A DNA stretch of 64,000 nt from DATBLE01 sp046732255 (GTDB lineage: Bacteria > Actinomycetota > Thermoleophilia > Gaiellales > Gaiellaceae), in contig JBKPMR010000017.1 in assembly GCA_046732255.1 (NCBI GenBank), positions 95,626 through 159,625 of the forward strand. Reading direction: 5' to 3'. Positions within the stretch are counted from its first letter, which is position 1; every line of letters begins with the position of its first letter. The translations under genes were made by a program, and so were the position numbers. Under the pieces are notes generated by a model. It made no database searches and was not told where the DNA came from. It saw nothing but the letters and a program-made list of their open reading frames with translations. Of the stretch, positions 27,021 to 34,182 are shown piece by piece.

Positions 27021-27070
27021 GGAACCGGGGACAGGTCTACAGAGAAGACCAGTCCCTCTCTGTGCCCATC
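27021..27070. repeat. GGGACAGGTCT-family palindromic repeat
   Basis: Read on the minus strand this is GATGGGCACAGAGAGGGACTGGTCT, a seven-base spacer, then AGACCTGTCCCCGGTTCC: the same head and tail as the element after ald. It has one change in the palindrome core. It fills the space between the promoter region of the GH26-like gene and the end of the rhomboid gene. Confidence 0.8.
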
Positions 27071-27071
27071 G

Positions 27072-27926
27072 TCAGGCCAGCCCGCGGACTTTCCAGTACG
27101 CGATCAGGATGCTCAACCCGCCGACGGCGAGAAGCGTGACGATCGCCGTCGGTCCGATCCCTGCAAAGGCAGTCCGCTGCCGGCCGCCGCGCGTGAACGC
27201 CAGCGTCGTGACGATCCCGCCGACCAGCCCGCCGATGTGGCCGCCGTACGAGATGCCCGGGACGGCGAAGCTGATCGCCAGGTTGATCACGATCAGCATC
27301 AGGTAGTTGCCGGCGAGCGAGCCGGTCGCCTGCCACTCGAGGATCAGGCCCGCGCCGAGGAGGCCGAAGATCGCCCCCGAGGCGCCCACGGTGACCGAGT
27401 GCGGATCGGCGATCAGCGCACCAGCCGAGCCGGCCAGGCCGGACACGACGTAGAGCCCGAGGTAACGCGCCCGGCCGAGCGCGAGCTCGACGGGAGAGCC
27501 GAGCCACCACAGCGCGAGCATGTTGAACACGATGTGCAGCACGCTGGCGTGCAGGAATGCCGACGTGATCAGCCGCCACCAGTCGCCGCGGTCGACCAGG
27601 GGACCGTAGAGCGCCCACTTCGAGAACAGCGAGCCCCCCGGATCGTTGAGGCCCGCGCCCTGCGCGACCGTGATCAGGTAGACGATGACGTTCGCGGCGA
27701 CGAGGATCTTCGTGATGATGGCGTCGGTCGGCCCGACGCGGGTCGTCCGGCGGACGACACGTTGAGCCCGATGCTGGACACCGTGCGGGTTTCCGCCGGA
27801 GGCGGCGTGGTCCGGGCAGCGGAGGCCGACCGGCGCGAAGGTCACGCAGTCGGTGCAGATCGGGCGGCCGCACTCGGAGCACGACAACCCCGTCTCCCGG
27901 TCGGGATGGCGATAGCAGGTCGCCAC
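27072..27926 (-). CDS. rhomboid family intramembrane serine protease with N-terminal zinc finger
   Basis: 284 residues from GTG 27926. The first 36 residues hold a B-box-like zinc finger (CYRHPDRETGLSCSECG, CTDC, CPDH), then about 35 polar residues, then seven hydrophobic helices. Catalytic residues are Ser in TVGASGAIFGLLG and His in GGHIGGLVGG; the loop HASVLHIVFNMLALWWLG is the conserved HxxxxHxxxN-type helix. An ATG at 27968 exists in frame but lies inside the divergent comB gene; TACGCT at 27941-27936 ends nine bases before the GTG, supporting the shorter start. The substrate is unknown. Confidence 0.9.
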   Translation of the reverse strand: MATCYRHPDRETGLSCSECGRPICTDCVTFAPVGLRCPDHAASGGNPHGVQHRAQRVVRRTTRVGPTDAIITKILVAANVIVYLITVAQGAGLNDPGGSLFSKWALYGPLVDRGDWWRLITSAFLHASVLHIVFNMLALWWLGSPVELALGRARYLGLYVVSGLAGSAGALIADPHSVTVGASGAIFGLLGAGLILEWQATGSLAGNYLMLIVINLAISFAVPGISYGGHIGGLVGGIVTTLAFTRGGRQRTAFAGIGPTAIVTLLAVGGLSILIAYWKVRGLA

Positions 27927-27934
27927 GTCGAAGC

Positions 27935-27941
27935 TAGCGTA
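27935..27941. promoter_or_regulatory. overlapping back-to-back -10 hexamers (comB / rhomboid)
   Basis: TAGCGT (27935-27940, plus) ends nine bases before the comB ATG; TACGCT (27941-27936, minus) ends nine bases before the rhomboid GTG. The start codons are only 23 bases apart, so the two transcription starts almost touch. Confidence 0.5.
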
Positions 27942-27949
27942 CGGTCTCC

Positions 27950-28630
27950 ATGCGCGTCCATGTCGCATTCACGCCCGACGAAGAGGCCGCCGCGCCGGTC
28001 GGCGTCGTGGTCGACGTCCTGCGGGCAACGTCGACGATCGCGCAGGCGCTCTCGTCCGGCTACCGGCGCGTCTTCTGCTGCGCGGAGATCGAGGATGCCC
28101 GGCGTCTGCGCGGAGAGATCGAGGGTTCGCTGGTCGGCGGCGAGCGCGAGGCGAAGCGGATCGAGGGGTTCGACGTCGGGGCTTCGCCGCGGGAGTTCCT
28201 GGAGCCGCGGGCCGACACGCTGATCCTCTCGACTACGAACGGGACGCGGACGATCCTCCGGGCGGCCGAACGGTGCGGGGTCGTCCTGCTCGGCTCGCTG
28301 CTCAACCTGACCGCGATCACGGACGAGGTGCGCACGCGTGGGGAGGATGTGGCCGTCTTCTGTGCCGGGTTCAAGGGCGCGTTCGCGCTCGACGACGCCT
28401 ACTGCGCGGGGCGGATCGTGGCGTTGCTCCACGCAGAGCGCAGCGACGCGGCGATCGCGGCCGAACTGGTCGCCGGATCGTTCCCCGATGCGCATTCCGC
28501 CCTGCTGGCGCGCACCTACGGGCCGGCCGGGCTCGAAGAGGACATCCTGTTCTGCTCGCGCGAGAGCGTCCTGCCGGTCGTCCCTCGGCTCGCGGGCGTG
28601 ACCGGGCCGGCGGCCGAGATCGTCGCGTGA
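27950..28630 (+). CDS. comB: 2-phosphosulfolactate phosphatase family protein (ComB)
   Basis: 226 residues. The ComB family has VVVDVLRATSTIAQAL near the start (metal-binding Asp), ILSTTNGTRTIL in the middle and VFCAGFKGAFALDDAYCAG with further acidic ligands, all present. The archaetypal enzyme dephosphorylates 2-phosphosulfolactate in coenzyme M synthesis; actinobacterial homologues occur without coenzyme M genes and their true substrate is uncertain. No other sulfolactate or coenzyme M gene is visible here. The stop overlaps the start of the ggt gene (GTGA). Confidence 0.85.
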   Translation: MRVHVAFTPDEEAAAPVGVVVDVLRATSTIAQALSSGYRRVFCCAEIEDARRLRGEIEGSLVGGEREAKRIEGFDVGASPREFLEPRADTLILSTTNGTRTILRAAERCGVVLLGSLLNLTAITDEVRTRGEDVAVFCAGFKGAFALDDAYCAGRIVALLHAERSDAAIAAELVAGSFPDAHSALLARTYGPAGLEEDILFCSRESVLPVVPRLAGVTGPAAEIVA

Positions 28631-30051
28631 GCTACCGGTTCGCGTTCGGTCGCCCGCCCGCGGTCGCCGCCGGAGGGATGGTGGCGACCAGCCAGCCGCT
28701 CGCGACGCGCGCCGGGTTGCGGATGCTCGAGCGGGGAGGCAACGCGGCCGACGCGGCCCTGGCGGCGACGGCCGTGCTCTGCGTGACGGAACCGATGTCG
28801 ACCGGAATCGGCGGGGACTGCTTCGCGCAGGTCTGGGTCGACGGCCGGCTCGAAGGGCTCGACGCCGCCGGGCCCGCGCCGCTCGGCGCCGACCCGCTGG
28901 CGCCGGTCGAGGAGACGGGACCGCGGTCGGTGACCGTCCCGGGCGCGGTCGCCGGCTGGGCGGCGTTCGCAGAACGCCACGGGCGCCTCGGATTGGCCGC
29001 CTGCCTCGCCGACGCGATCGACGCCGCCGAGGGTGGCTTCGCGGTCGCCGCGCGGACGGCCGAGTCGTGGCGGAGGAACGGCGGGCCGTTGGGGCCTCCG
29101 CCGTCCGTGGGAGACGTCTTCTACCAGCCCGAGCTCGGCGTCACGCTCCGGCGGATCGCCGACGAAGGGCCCTCCGCGTTCTACTCCGGGGAAGTGGCGG
29201 ACGCGATCTGCTCGGCGTCGTGGCTCGAGCAGGAAGATCTCGCGTCGTACGAGCCGCGGTGGGTCGACCCGCTGCGCCTGGAGTACAAGGGCGTCGAGGT
29301 CTGCGAGCTGCCGCCGCCGACGCAAGGCGTGTGCGCGCTCGAGGCGCTCGGGCTGCTCGAACGATCGTCGCCTGGGCTGGCGGCGAAGATCCGCTGCGTC
29401 CAGCTGGCGCTCGAGGACGCGCTCGCACGCGTGCGGGACGGCGCCGACGTCACCGAGCTGTTCTCGCCGGCGTACCTCGAGGCCCGGCGGGGACGCGCAC
29501 CGGCGGTGAGCGAACCGCGGGGCGGAACGGTGTACCTCTGCGTGGTCGACGGCGACCGCATGGCCGTGTCCTTCATCCAGAGCCTCTACGACGCATTCGG
29601 CTCCGGCGTCGTCGCCCCCGGGACGGGCGTCGTGCTCCACAACCGCGGCGCGTGCTTCGCGGTCGGTGGGGCGGTGGAGCCGGGAAGGCGCCCCTACCAC
29701 ACGATCATCCCGGGGATGCTCCTGCGCGACGGTGAGCTGCTGGGCCCGTTCGGTGTCATGGGCGGCTTCATCCAGGCCCAGGCGCACGCCCAGGTCGTGT
29801 CCGCGATCGTCGACGACGGCCTCGACCCGCAGGCCGCCCTCGACCGCCCGCGCTTCCGGGTCGAGCGCGACTGCGTGCGGCTGGAAGAGGGCCTTTGGGA
29901 GCACGAGGCGGATCTCCAGCGGCTCGGCTACACGACCGTCCGCGAGACGGACGCGTCGTGCTTCGGCGGCGGGCAGGCGATTCTCGTCGTCGGCGAGGCG
30001 CTGGTCGGAGGGTCAGACCCGCGTAAGGACGGCTACGCCGGCGGGATCTGA
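28627..30051 (+). CDS. ggt: gamma-glutamyltransferase family protein
   Basis: 474 residues, Ntn-hydrolase proenzyme. The start VAAGGMVATSQPLATRAGLRML and NAADAALAATAVLCVTEP with GIGGDCF are family signatures. The autoprocessing Thr is residue 301 in GGTVYLCVVDGDRMAVS; usual members have TTHxSVVD, so the nucleophile is kept but the following Thr-His is Val-Tyr. A GPFGVMGGFIQAQAHAQV segment supplies the oxyanion glycines. No signal peptide, in contrast to periplasmic GGTs, and the length is shorter than E. coli GGT. It may be a cytoplasmic amidohydrolase of the same fold rather than a glutathione hydrolase. Confidence 0.85.
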   Translation: MSYRFAFGRPPAVAAGGMVATSQPLATRAGLRMLERGGNAADAALAATAVLCVTEPMSTGIGGDCFAQVWVDGRLEGLDAAGPAPLGADPLAPVEETGPRSVTVPGAVAGWAAFAERHGRLGLAACLADAIDAAEGGFAVAARTAESWRRNGGPLGPPPSVGDVFYQPELGVTLRRIADEGPSAFYSGEVADAICSASWLEQEDLASYEPRWVDPLRLEYKGVEVCELPPPTQGVCALEALGLLERSSPGLAAKIRCVQLALEDALARVRDGADVTELFSPAYLEARRGRAPAVSEPRGGTVYLCVVDGDRMAVSFIQSLYDAFGSGVVAPGTGVVLHNRGACFAVGGAVEPGRRPYHTIIPGMLLRDGELLGPFGVMGGFIQAQAHAQVVSAIVDDGLDPQAALDRPRFRVERDCVRLEEGLWEHEADLQRLGYTTVRETDASCFGGGQAILVVGEALVGGSDPRKDGYAGGI

Positions 30052-30069
30052 CACGTTCGCCGTGGACAC

Positions 30070-30090
30070 GTCCGGTGCGTGGCACCGGAC
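30070..30090. repeat. hairpin GTCCGGTGC / GCACCGGAC upstream of the cupin gene
   Basis: A perfect nine-base inverted repeat around GTG, with extra symmetrical ACACG/CACGT flanks. It lies in the 54-base gap between ggt and the cupin gene and ends just four bases before the cupin -10 hexamer TACGAT (30094-30099). It may be a ggt terminator, an operator, or a palindromic repeat. Confidence 0.5.
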
Positions 30091-30105
30091 ACGTACGATC
30101 GGGCA

Positions 30106-30468
30106 ATGGTCGAAAAAGTCAACCTGGCGGAGAAGTTCTCGCTCTTCGACGAACCCTGGAGCCCGAAGATCGTCGCCGAGCTGAACGACACCTACGTCAA
30201 GGTCGTCAAGCTCGAAGGCGATTTCGTCTGGCACCACCACGACGACGAGGACGAGCTCTTCTGGGTCGTCTCCGGGCGGCTGCGGATGGAACTGCGGGAC
30301 GGCGAGGTCTTCCTCGAGCCCGGCGAGCTGCTGGTCGTGCCGAAGGGCGTGGAGCACCGGCCGGTCGCCGAAGGCGAGACTCACGTCGTGCTGATCGAGC
30401 CGAAGACGACCTTGAACACGGGAAATGTCCGCAACGAGCGGACGGTCGCCGAGCTCGAGCGGATCTAG
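30106..30468 (+). CDS. single-domain cupin protein
   Basis: 120 residues. Cupin motif 1 is visible as WHHHDDEDELFWVVSGRLRM, with the metal ligands His-His ... Glu, and motif 2 as PGELLVVPKGVEHRP with the last His. The family resembles small mannose-6-phosphate-isomerase-like cupins; the substrate is not predictable. The ATG at 30106 is preferred over the one nine codons upstream because TACGAT ends six bases before it and the upstream codons are in the hairpin. The stop overlaps the end of the convergent greA gene by four bases. Confidence 0.85.
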   Translation: MVEKVNLAEKFSLFDEPWSPKIVAELNDTYVKVVKLEGDFVWHHHDDEDELFWVVSGRLRMELRDGEVFLEPGELLVVPKGVEHRPVAEGETHVVLIEPKTTLNTGNVRNERTVAELERI

Positions 30469-30929
30469 CTCGAGCCCGCGGTCGCGGCGGCGATCTCCAC
30501 GATCGTCGCCTGCCAGGTGCTCTTCGGCGCCTGGACGTCGACCGTCTCGCCGACGCGCTTCCCGAGCAGCGCGGCGCCGAGCGGGGAGGAGGGGGAGGTC
30601 GTCCCGTTGCCGCCGAGGCTGGAGATCTCGACCTCCATCCTGCTGCCGGTCTCGTCCTTGACCACGACCCGCGAGCCGACCGCGACCACGTCCGGGTCGC
30701 CGCCCTCGACGATCTCGGCGTCCTCGAGCCGGGCGCGCAGGATCGCGATCTTGCGCTCGAGCAGGCCCTGCTCGTTCTTCGCCGCGTGATACTCGAAGTT
30801 CTCGGACAGGTCGCCGTGCCCGCGCGCGACCGCGATCGCCTCGACGACCTCCTTCCGCCGCGGCCCCTCGAGCTCGGCGAGCTCCGCTTCGAGCTGGGCG
30901 TGCTGATCACGGGTGAGGTGCTCTCCCAT
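30465..30929 (-). CDS. greA: transcription elongation factor GreA
   Basis: 154 residues. GreA enters the RNA polymerase secondary channel and stimulates cleavage of backtracked RNA. The N-terminal coiled coil contains the acidic tip in ARGHGDLSENFEYHAAKNEQ (Asp and Glu of DLSEN), and the C-terminal FKBP-like domain has SPLGAALLGKRVGETVDV. TAGCCT at 30944-30939 ends nine bases before the ATG, overlapping the stop codon of the deazaflavin reductase gene upstream. Convergent with the cupin gene. Confidence 0.95.
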   Translation of the reverse strand: MGEHLTRDQHAQLEAELAELEGPRRKEVVEAIAVARGHGDLSENFEYHAAKNEQGLLERKIAILRARLEDAEIVEGGDPDVVAVGSRVVVKDETGSRMEVEISSLGGNGTTSPSSPLGAALLGKRVGETVDVQAPKSTWQATIVEIAAATAGSS

Positions 30930-30941
30930 CGATGAACGAGG

Positions 30942-31343
30942 CTACCCGACTTGGCTCCCGGGCCGCTGCGAATCCCGGAGCAGGAGGAAATCGGCCACAC
31001 CGATCAGGCGCAACACAGGACGGACGGACGGCGGCACCGGCGCCAGCTCGTCGTCGTGGACGATCTCCGGATCGGCGAGGCGGTGTCGGCGGCCACGAGT
31101 CACGAGCTCGCAGCCTCCGGCGGCCAGCACATTCTTGACCCACTCCGCCTGCCGGCCGTAGGTGAGCGCGACGGCGAAGCCGCCGTTGCGAACGAACACG
31201 TTGACCGGCGTCCGATACACGCGACCGGATGTCCGCCCGGTGTGGACGACGACGCCGAAGCCGGGCGCGTGCGGGGCGAGCGGCCGGGTCAGGTGGTTCG
31301 TCACCCGCTCGTTGAAGCGTGCGACCCTTCTCGAGAGAGGCAT
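30942..31343 (-). CDS. nitroreductase/deazaflavin (F420)-dependent oxidoreductase family protein
   Basis: 133 residues. The split beta-barrel family signature appears as FGVVVHTGRTSGRVYRTPVN near residues 28-47, FAVALTYGRQAEWVKNVLAAGG near 55-77 and CELVTRGRRHRL after it, as in the Ddn/DUF385 group that uses F420H2 in actinobacteria. This suggests the organism makes coenzyme F420, but cofactor use is not shown. A longer frame reaching 31451 exists; the Met at 31343 matches the usual family start MPLSRRVARFNERVTNHL. Confidence 0.82.
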   Translation of the reverse strand: MPLSRRVARFNERVTNHLTRPLAPHAPGFGVVVHTGRTSGRVYRTPVNVFVRNGGFAVALTYGRQAEWVKNVLAAGGCELVTRGRRHRLADPEIVHDDELAPVPPSVRPVLRLIGVADFLLLRDSQRPGSQVG

Positions 31344-31388
31344 CTCCGGAGCGTTGCCCCGACTTTGGTTATCTAATCCCTGACGGAC

Positions 31389-31700
31389 ATGATCGGACGG
31401 CTCTGGCACGGATGGACGACGGTCGGCGACGCTCCCCGGTACCAAGAGCATCTCCGTGAGGAGACGTTTCCGGAGTTGCGCACCATCGACGGTTACGTGG
31501 ACGGCTACCTGCTCCGTCGCGATTCCGGCGATCGGGTCGACTTCACCGTGTTGACCCTCTGGGAGTCACTCGATGCGATCCGCGCGTTCGCCGGCGACGA
31601 CTACGAGACCGCGGTCGTCCCGGACGCGGCGCGGCGGGCTCTCCGCGGCTTCGACGAGCGCGTCACCCACCACGAAGTCGTGCTCGGCCCCCGCGAATAG
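31389..31700 (+). CDS. ABM-like dimeric alpha/beta barrel protein
   Basis: 103 residues. Predicted ferredoxin-like fold: a first strand with a His/Trp (RLWHGWTTVGDAPRYQEHL), a central helix, TIDGYVDGYLLRRDSGDRVDFTVLTLWES, and a C-terminal strand HHEVVL. It matches antibiotic biosynthesis monooxygenase (ABM)-type proteins, which often act in heme or quinone chemistry rather than antibiotic synthesis. No biosynthetic cluster surrounds it. It diverges from the deazaflavin reductase gene. Confidence 0.75.
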   Translation: MIGRLWHGWTTVGDAPRYQEHLREETFPELRTIDGYVDGYLLRRDSGDRVDFTVLTLWESLDAIRAFAGDDYETAVVPDAARRALRGFDERVTHHEVVLGPRE

Positions 31701-31705
31701 ACAAC

Positions 31706-31744
31706 TTGACAGGCGAACGCGTGTTCGTGTAGAACATGTGTTCG
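31706..31744 (+). promoter_or_regulatory. imuB promoter with two LexA (SOS) boxes
   Basis: TTGACA (31706-31711) and TAGAAC (31730-31735), 18 bases apart, form a -35/-10 pair. Between and over them lie two palindromes of the gram-positive/actinobacterial SOS type: CGAACGCGTGTTCG at 31714-31727 (consensus CGAACNNNNGTTCG, complete) and AGAACATGTGTTCG at 31731-31744 (GAAC-N4-GTTC core complete). The first box fills the spacer and the second covers the -10 and start point, ending just before the ATG at 31746. LexA binding here would block RNA polymerase; this is inferred from established LexA consensus, not measured. Confidence 0.85.
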
Positions 31745-31745
31745 G

Positions 31746-32927
31746 ATGATCGCCTGCATCCTCATCCCCGGGTTCGAGCTCCAAGCTGCGCTCCACAGCC
31801 GTCCTCGAGTCGGGCTCCGCCCGGCCGCGCTCGCGCCTGAGCCAGGGACCGAGCCGCTGCTCGGCCCTGTCACCGCGGCGGCCGAGGCGGCCGGCGTCCG
31901 GCCGGGGATGCGGCTGGGGGAGGCGCTCGCGCTCTGTCCATCGATCGCGCTCATCGAGCGCGATCCTCATGGGGTCGAGCAGGCGTGGGAGGGAATCCTC
32001 AAGCGGCTGGAGGACAGCGGCTTCGCGATCGAGCCGGTCGAGCCCGGCTGCCTCTACTTCGACACGCGCGGCGTGGAGCGGCTCTACGGCGGCGTCAAGC
32101 CCGCGCTCAAGCGGGCGCTCGCCGCAGCCGGAGCCTCCTGGAACGCCTCCGCCGGCGCAGCCGACCGGCGCTTCGCCGCCCTCGCCGCGGCCGCGATCGC
32201 TCGGCCGGGTCAGGCGGTGGTCGTCGACGACGGCCGCTCGACCGAGTTCCTCGCGCCGCTCCCGCTCTCGCTGTTGCCTGTCGACGACAAACTGCGGGAC
32301 GACTGTGACGCCCTCGGGGTGAAGAAGATCGGACAGCTTGCCGGGCTACCGGGCAGCGCCGTCGCCGAACGACTGGGGCCGGACGGCCGGCGCGCCTGGA
32401 GCCTGGCGAGGAACGAGGACTCTGCCAAGGTAACCGCGCGCCCGCCGGCAACCGACCTTGTCGAGCGGCTCGAGTTCCCCGAAGCGGTCGCCAACGAGCT
32501 GACCCTTCGGCGCGCATTGACGGCACTGCTCGACCGGATCCTCGCCCGCCCCGAGCGCGGCGGGCGCGAGATCCGCAAGGTCGCGCTTTCCGCGCGGCTC
32601 GTCGGCGGAGGCTCGTGGCGTCGCACCGTGACGCTCCGCGAGTCGAGCGGGGAGCGGGGAGTCCTACGGGCGGCGCTCGGGCCGAAGCTCGTAGAGCTCC
32701 CCGCGCCCGTTTTGTCGCTCGGCGTCGAGCTCCTCACGCTCTCCGAGTCCGAAGGTCGCCAGCTGGCGCTCGTCCGTCCCGAAGGAGAAGAGCTCGAGAC
32801 CCGCCTCCGGGATGGCCTGCGCCAGGTGCGCGCACGCGCCGGAGCCGGAGCGGTCGCAACCGTCGTCGAGGTCGCGCCGTGGTCGCGGATCCCCGAGCAG
32901 CGCGCGCTGCTCGTGCCCCGCGACTGA
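31746..32927 (+). CDS. imuB: ImuB, Y-family polymerase-like mutasome protein
   Basis: 393 residues. ImuB is a catalytically dead relative of Y-family polymerases that tethers DnaE2 to the sliding clamp for SOS mutagenesis. The N-terminal ILIPGFELQAALHSRP replaces the active-site DxDxFFAxVE strand, and EPGCLYFDTRGVERLYGG replaces the SxDEA motif, so the carboxylates for catalysis are absent, as expected for ImuB. The IMS/palm and helix-hairpin region (KKIGQLAGLPGSAVAERLG) and little-finger domain are recognisable. Two LexA boxes lie over its promoter. It heads a run with DUF6504 and a 71-codon gene; no imuA/imuA' gene is present nearby. Confidence 0.88.
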   Translation: MIACILIPGFELQAALHSRPRVGLRPAALAPEPGTEPLLGPVTAAAEAAGVRPGMRLGEALALCPSIALIERDPHGVEQAWEGILKRLEDSGFAIEPVEPGCLYFDTRGVERLYGGVKPALKRALAAAGASWNASAGAADRRFAALAAAAIARPGQAVVVDDGRSTEFLAPLPLSLLPVDDKLRDDCDALGVKKIGQLAGLPGSAVAERLGPDGRRAWSLARNEDSAKVTARPPATDLVERLEFPEAVANELTLRRALTALLDRILARPERGGREIRKVALSARLVGGGSWRRTVTLRESSGERGVLRAALGPKLVELPAPVLSLGVELLTLSESEGRQLALVRPEGEELETRLRDGLRQVRARAGAGAVATVVEVAPWSRIPEQRALLVPRD

Positions 32928-32941
32928 ACGAGCCCTGATCC

Positions 32942-33184
32942 GTGCTGGCACGGCTCAACGAGCCCCAGCCCGCTCTCGTCGAGGAGCGCTTCGACGGCTC
33001 GCCGGACCGGGTGAACCGCCAGCCGGTAGCGGCGATTCGGGAGGAGTGGCGGGTGCTCGATCGCTGGTGGACCGAGGAGCCGGTCAGCCGCCGCTACTTC
33101 GAGGTCGTGCTCGAGAGCGGCCAGAACGTCGTCGTCTTCCGTGACCAGGAGCAAGGCGGGTGGTTCTCGCAGAGAGGAGCGTGA
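32942..33184 (+). CDS. DUF6504 family protein of the imuB-dnaE2 locus
   Basis: 80 residues from GTG 32942, 14 bases after imuB. It matches the small DUF6504-type proteins often found between imuB and dnaE2 in actinobacteria. Recognisable core: PVAAIREEWRVLDRWWTEEPVSRRYFEV, then VVVFRDQEQGGWFSQRG. Rich in Arg and Trp; no enzyme motif. The position suggests an accessory role in translesion synthesis under the imuB SOS promoter, which is inference. Confidence 0.75.
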   Translation: MLARLNEPQPALVEERFDGSPDRVNRQPVAAIREEWRVLDRWWTEEPVSRRYFEVVLESGQNVVVFRDQEQGGWFSQRGA

Positions 33185-33400
33185 ATGGCCGAGCTGGCGG
33201 ACATGGACGTCGACGGGCTGACGCCCGACGAGATCGAGGTGGCGAAGCTCGCGGGCCGCGTCTATCTGCGGTTCAAGGAGCTGCCCCAGGCACACCCGTC
33301 TGATCTCGGCGAGGTCGCCTTCCACGTCCATGCGATCGGGCGGATCGTCTTCGCGCGGGCGGCGATCCGCGCCCATCCCGAGCACTGGACGTTCAAGTAG
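33185..33400 (+). CDS. hypothetical 71-residue protein in the mutasome cassette
   Basis: The ATG follows the DUF6504 stop with no gap. The peptide is acidic at the start (AELADMDVDGLTPDEIEVAKL) and helical after (AGRVYLRFKELPQAHPSDLG), with three His in FHVHAIG and RAHPEHW. No membrane helix and no family recognised. It should be co-transcribed with imuB and so be damage-inducible if the LexA boxes work. It is the last gene before the antisense bicupin gene that separates it from dnaE2. Confidence 0.65.
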   Translation: MAELADMDVDGLTPDEIEVAKLAGRVYLRFKELPQAHPSDLGEVAFHVHAIGRIVFARAAIRAHPEHWTFK

Positions 33401-33405
33401 TGCGC

Positions 33406-34182
33406 TTACTGGCTGCGGACCCCGGCGGCGAACCCGGCATCAGGGCCGTGGACGTTGAGGAGGGCGACGCGGCGACCGTCGTTGGCGAGGCCGTGGCGAA
33501 CCCTCGGTGGTGCGGCGTAGAACGAGCCGGCGGCAGCTTGCACCACCTCCTCGCCACGTACGAGGCCTGCTTCGCCGTCGAGCACGAAAAATGTGTCGAC
33601 CTGATCCGTGTGATCGTGGGCGGGGATTCCCGGCCACTCGGGGTCGACCTCGATCCGCAGCGCGGAGATCTGTGGCAGCGCGCCGAGAATCGTGATCGTC
33701 CGATCCTCGCGCCGGAACCGCTCTCCCCCTTCTGGCGGCGTGACGATCGTGTCCGCGAGCGGCCCGCCTCCGTCGGCAGGAGGAGGGTGCTGGTCGAAGT
33801 CGTCTCGGCGCCCACGCAGGTAGTCGGCAAAGTCGGATCCGGGCGCGTGGAAGTTCAGGAAGCGCACCTCTTCCGGGCCGTCGTTGGCGAAGCCGTGGAC
33901 GACGTTCGGAGGGATCATCACCAGCGTGCCGGCGCCGGCGGTCAGGCGCTCCAACTCCGGCCCGACCTGCAGGGTCATCTGGCCGGCGAGCACGTAGAAC
34001 GTGTCGACGTGGTGGAGGTGGACATGCGGCTCCGCACCGCGTTCCCCGGCCACGTGACGCGTCCAGGTCACGTTCAGCCACTCGTGCTCGCAGACGATTC
34101 GCAATTCGCGGGAGGGAGTGTCGGTGATCGCCTCGCCCTCGCCGTCTGCCGGGTTTAGGAGATGAGCTACGTCGAGCTCCAC
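33406..34182 (-). CDS. bicupin family protein
   Basis: 258 residues with two cupin domains. Domain 1 has HVHLHHVDTFYVLAGQMTLQ and the PPNVVHGFAN end; domain 2 has HDHTDQVDTFFVLDGEAGLV and PPRVRHGLAN, each with the two His, Glu-like and His metal sites partly conserved. Substrate unknown. Two GTG starts (34188, 34182) are in frame, both inside the first codons of dnaE2; TACGCT at 34196-34191 ends eight bases before 34182, which I chose. Its promoter and start therefore overlap the 5' end of the divergent dnaE2 gene by 21 bases. Confidence 0.82.
   Translation of the reverse strand: MELDVAHLLNPADGEGEAITDTPSRELRIVCEHEWLNVTWTRHVAGERGAEPHVHLHHVDTFYVLAGQMTLQVGPELERLTAGAGTLVMIPPNVVHGFANDGPEEVRFLNFHAPGSDFADYLRGRRDDFDQHPPPADGGGPLADTIVTPPEGGERFRREDRTITILGALPQISALRIEVDPEWPGIPAHDHTDQVDTFFVLDGEAGLVRGEEVVQAAAGSFYAAPPRVRHGLANDGRRVALLNVHGPDAGFAAGVRSQ

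Noticed and set aside
31389..31700. Antibiotic biosynthesis locus around the ABM-like gene
   Set aside because: The family name is historical; neighbours are greA, a deazaflavin reductase and DNA repair genes, with no synthase or tailoring set.
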